From: CAYWBI01 sp964456445
GTDB taxonomy: Bacteria; Calditrichota; Calditrichia; Calditrichales; J004
Assembly: GCA_964456445.1 (NCBI GenBank)
Contig: CAYWBI010000181.1
Coordinates: forward strand, 1 to 7,484
DNA length: 7,484 bases
Reading direction: 5' to 3'
Positions 6,672 through 7,484 of this stretch are shown here, one piece after another. Position 1 is the stretch's first letter; each line of letters opens with the position of its first letter. A program made the position numbers and the translations under genes. The notes under the pieces were generated by a model. It searched no databases. It was not told where the DNA came from and saw only the letters and a program-made list of their open reading frames with translations.

Positions 6672-7262
6672 ATGTAATTAAATCGATTGTATTTCACAAT
6701 TATTCTTTTATGCGCCCTCTGCTCAGCAAAGGCGCCAAGATGGGAACAGGATATGGATGACCGATACAATACTATAGTCAATACCAAGCCCTATCTTTCT
6801 GTAGAGTACAAGCTATATGCATTTGATCTAATCTCGGGAAAATTATTCTGGCACGAAGAAAAAGAAGCAGGATTTATAAGCGACATATCCATTATCGATG
6901 GCGTTCTTTATTCACGCTCCGATCTTCATAATTATAAAGTTGGCCTGTAAGAAGACAGCATAAATGTTACAGAATCGTTTGATGAAGACCCCCAATGGTT
7001 TTCAGGCTTTTGATCCTGATATGGGTAGCGTTCATTGGCGGATTGAAATGGATTCGCCACCAGGTTTGCAATATCCGGGATTTTCAATAAAGCAATATTA
7101 CAACCCAAGACAAACACACTTTATTTTTCAGATGAAGCAACAACCTACACATCGTGGGACAATATTTTTGGTGTAACGGCCTTTTATATGCCAATGGTTG
7201 GTATCTTTTACTTTGCAGGATTCACTAAACATAATTTTGGAACAGGTGCATATTTTCTATAG
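6672..7262 (+). pseudogene. Decayed PQQ/WD40-like beta-propeller exported protein
   Basis: A gene can be rebuilt here if several lesions are mended. ATG 6672 is followed at once by TAA (6675-6677). Reading on in that frame gives a good signal peptide core, YFTIILLCALCSA. A PQQ-type blade then follows, KLYAFDLISGKLFWHEE and IIDGVLYSRSD, until TAA at 6948. Reading through gives EDSINVTESFDEDP. A one-base shift at the five-C run 6989-6993 then gives GFQAFDPDMGSVHWRIEMDS, a second blade. A compensating shift at the four-T run 7081-7084 returns to the first frame with LQPKTNTLYFSDE, ending at TAG 7262. About two blades remain where six to eight are expected, and no YPNPFNP sorting tail is seen, so it also looks truncated. 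Some translation could restart at TTG 6687, giving an 87-residue fragment. Errors at the two homopolymer runs are possible, but they would not explain the stops. Confidence 0.68.
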
Positions 7263-7484
7263 GTGTATATAGGAACGGTTGTCTATAAAAGTAAACCCTT
7301 CCAGTTCTTCGCTTTCTGCTTTGCGGCTGGACACAGCCAGCTCTCCCCGTGATGAAATAGCTTTGCCCGGAAATAAAATTTTCTAATAGCGAATTCTTGA
7401 ATAAATATAAATTCTCCCCTAAAATTGAACTTATATATGACCCTGTTTATTTATTTCAAAATATTTCATAAACTAAGTAAAATG
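7263..7484 (+). other. Non-coding or degraded segment at the right edge
   Basis: No gene with a start, ribosome binding site and recognisable product is visible. Frame-wise, the decayed propeller gene stays open for about 30 more codons after TAG 7262, to TGA near 7350, but the translation looks unlike a propeller. Bases 7300-7380 are clearly richer in GC than the AT-rich flanks. The window ends in ATG at 7482-7484, which could begin another gene, but no ribosome binding site precedes it. Confidence 0.5.

Noticed and set aside
7325..7341. GGCTG/CAGCC (or GCTGG/CCAGC) hairpin
   Set aside because: A five-pair stem is present but no T-run follows, so it does not look like a terminator. It may just reflect a former coding patch.

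Overview
This is a stretch of bacterial chromosome with every supported gene on the + strand. It most likely comes from a member of the FCB superphylum that carries a type IX secretion system (T9SS), such as Ignavibacteriota, Calditrichota, KSB1 or a related candidate phylum. The clue is that three consecutive secreted proteins end in the same C-terminal sorting domain with the motif QNYPNPFNP. That motif is characteristic of these lineages, but no phylogenetic marker is present, so the phylum is an inference.

Layout. Positions 2-151 hold the last 49 codons of a NarL-partner-type sensor histidine kinase. A NarL/LuxR-family response regulator follows at 215-862, and a probable intrinsic terminator lies near 903-932. 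Next comes a tight run of three exported beta-propeller proteins (1056-2729, 2780-5194 and 5246-6523), separated by only 50 and 51 bases and each with its own ribosome binding site. The first has eight SBBP-like blades. The second joins a seven-blade Ycf48/BNR propeller to a seven-blade FG-GAP (integrin-alpha-like) propeller. The third has seven Asp-box-type units. Each starts with a signal peptide whose predicted cleavage leaves glutamine as the first mature residue. Each ends with a T9SS type A domain of exactly 85 residues.

At 6672-7262 lies the wreck of a fourth propeller gene, of PQQ/WD40-like type. It has a ribosome binding site and ATG, a stop as codon 2, another internal stop, and two compensating frame changes at short homopolymer runs. 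The last ~220 bases hold no gene I can defend, apart from a short protein-like open stretch on the minus strand.

How the parts may work together (inference). The two-component pair is next to the propeller cluster and in the same direction, so it could control it, but a terminator and ~190 bases separate them. The propeller proteins are probably exported through the Sec machinery and then the T9SS to the cell surface or medium. There they could bind proteins or glycans; no catalytic motif is visible in any of them. I found no tRNA, rRNA, CRISPR array, transposase or phage gene, and no wholly new system. The most distinctive items are the double 7+7 propeller with a GC-rich hump inside one gene, the sorting domain reused at a fixed length, and the decaying fourth propeller gene.
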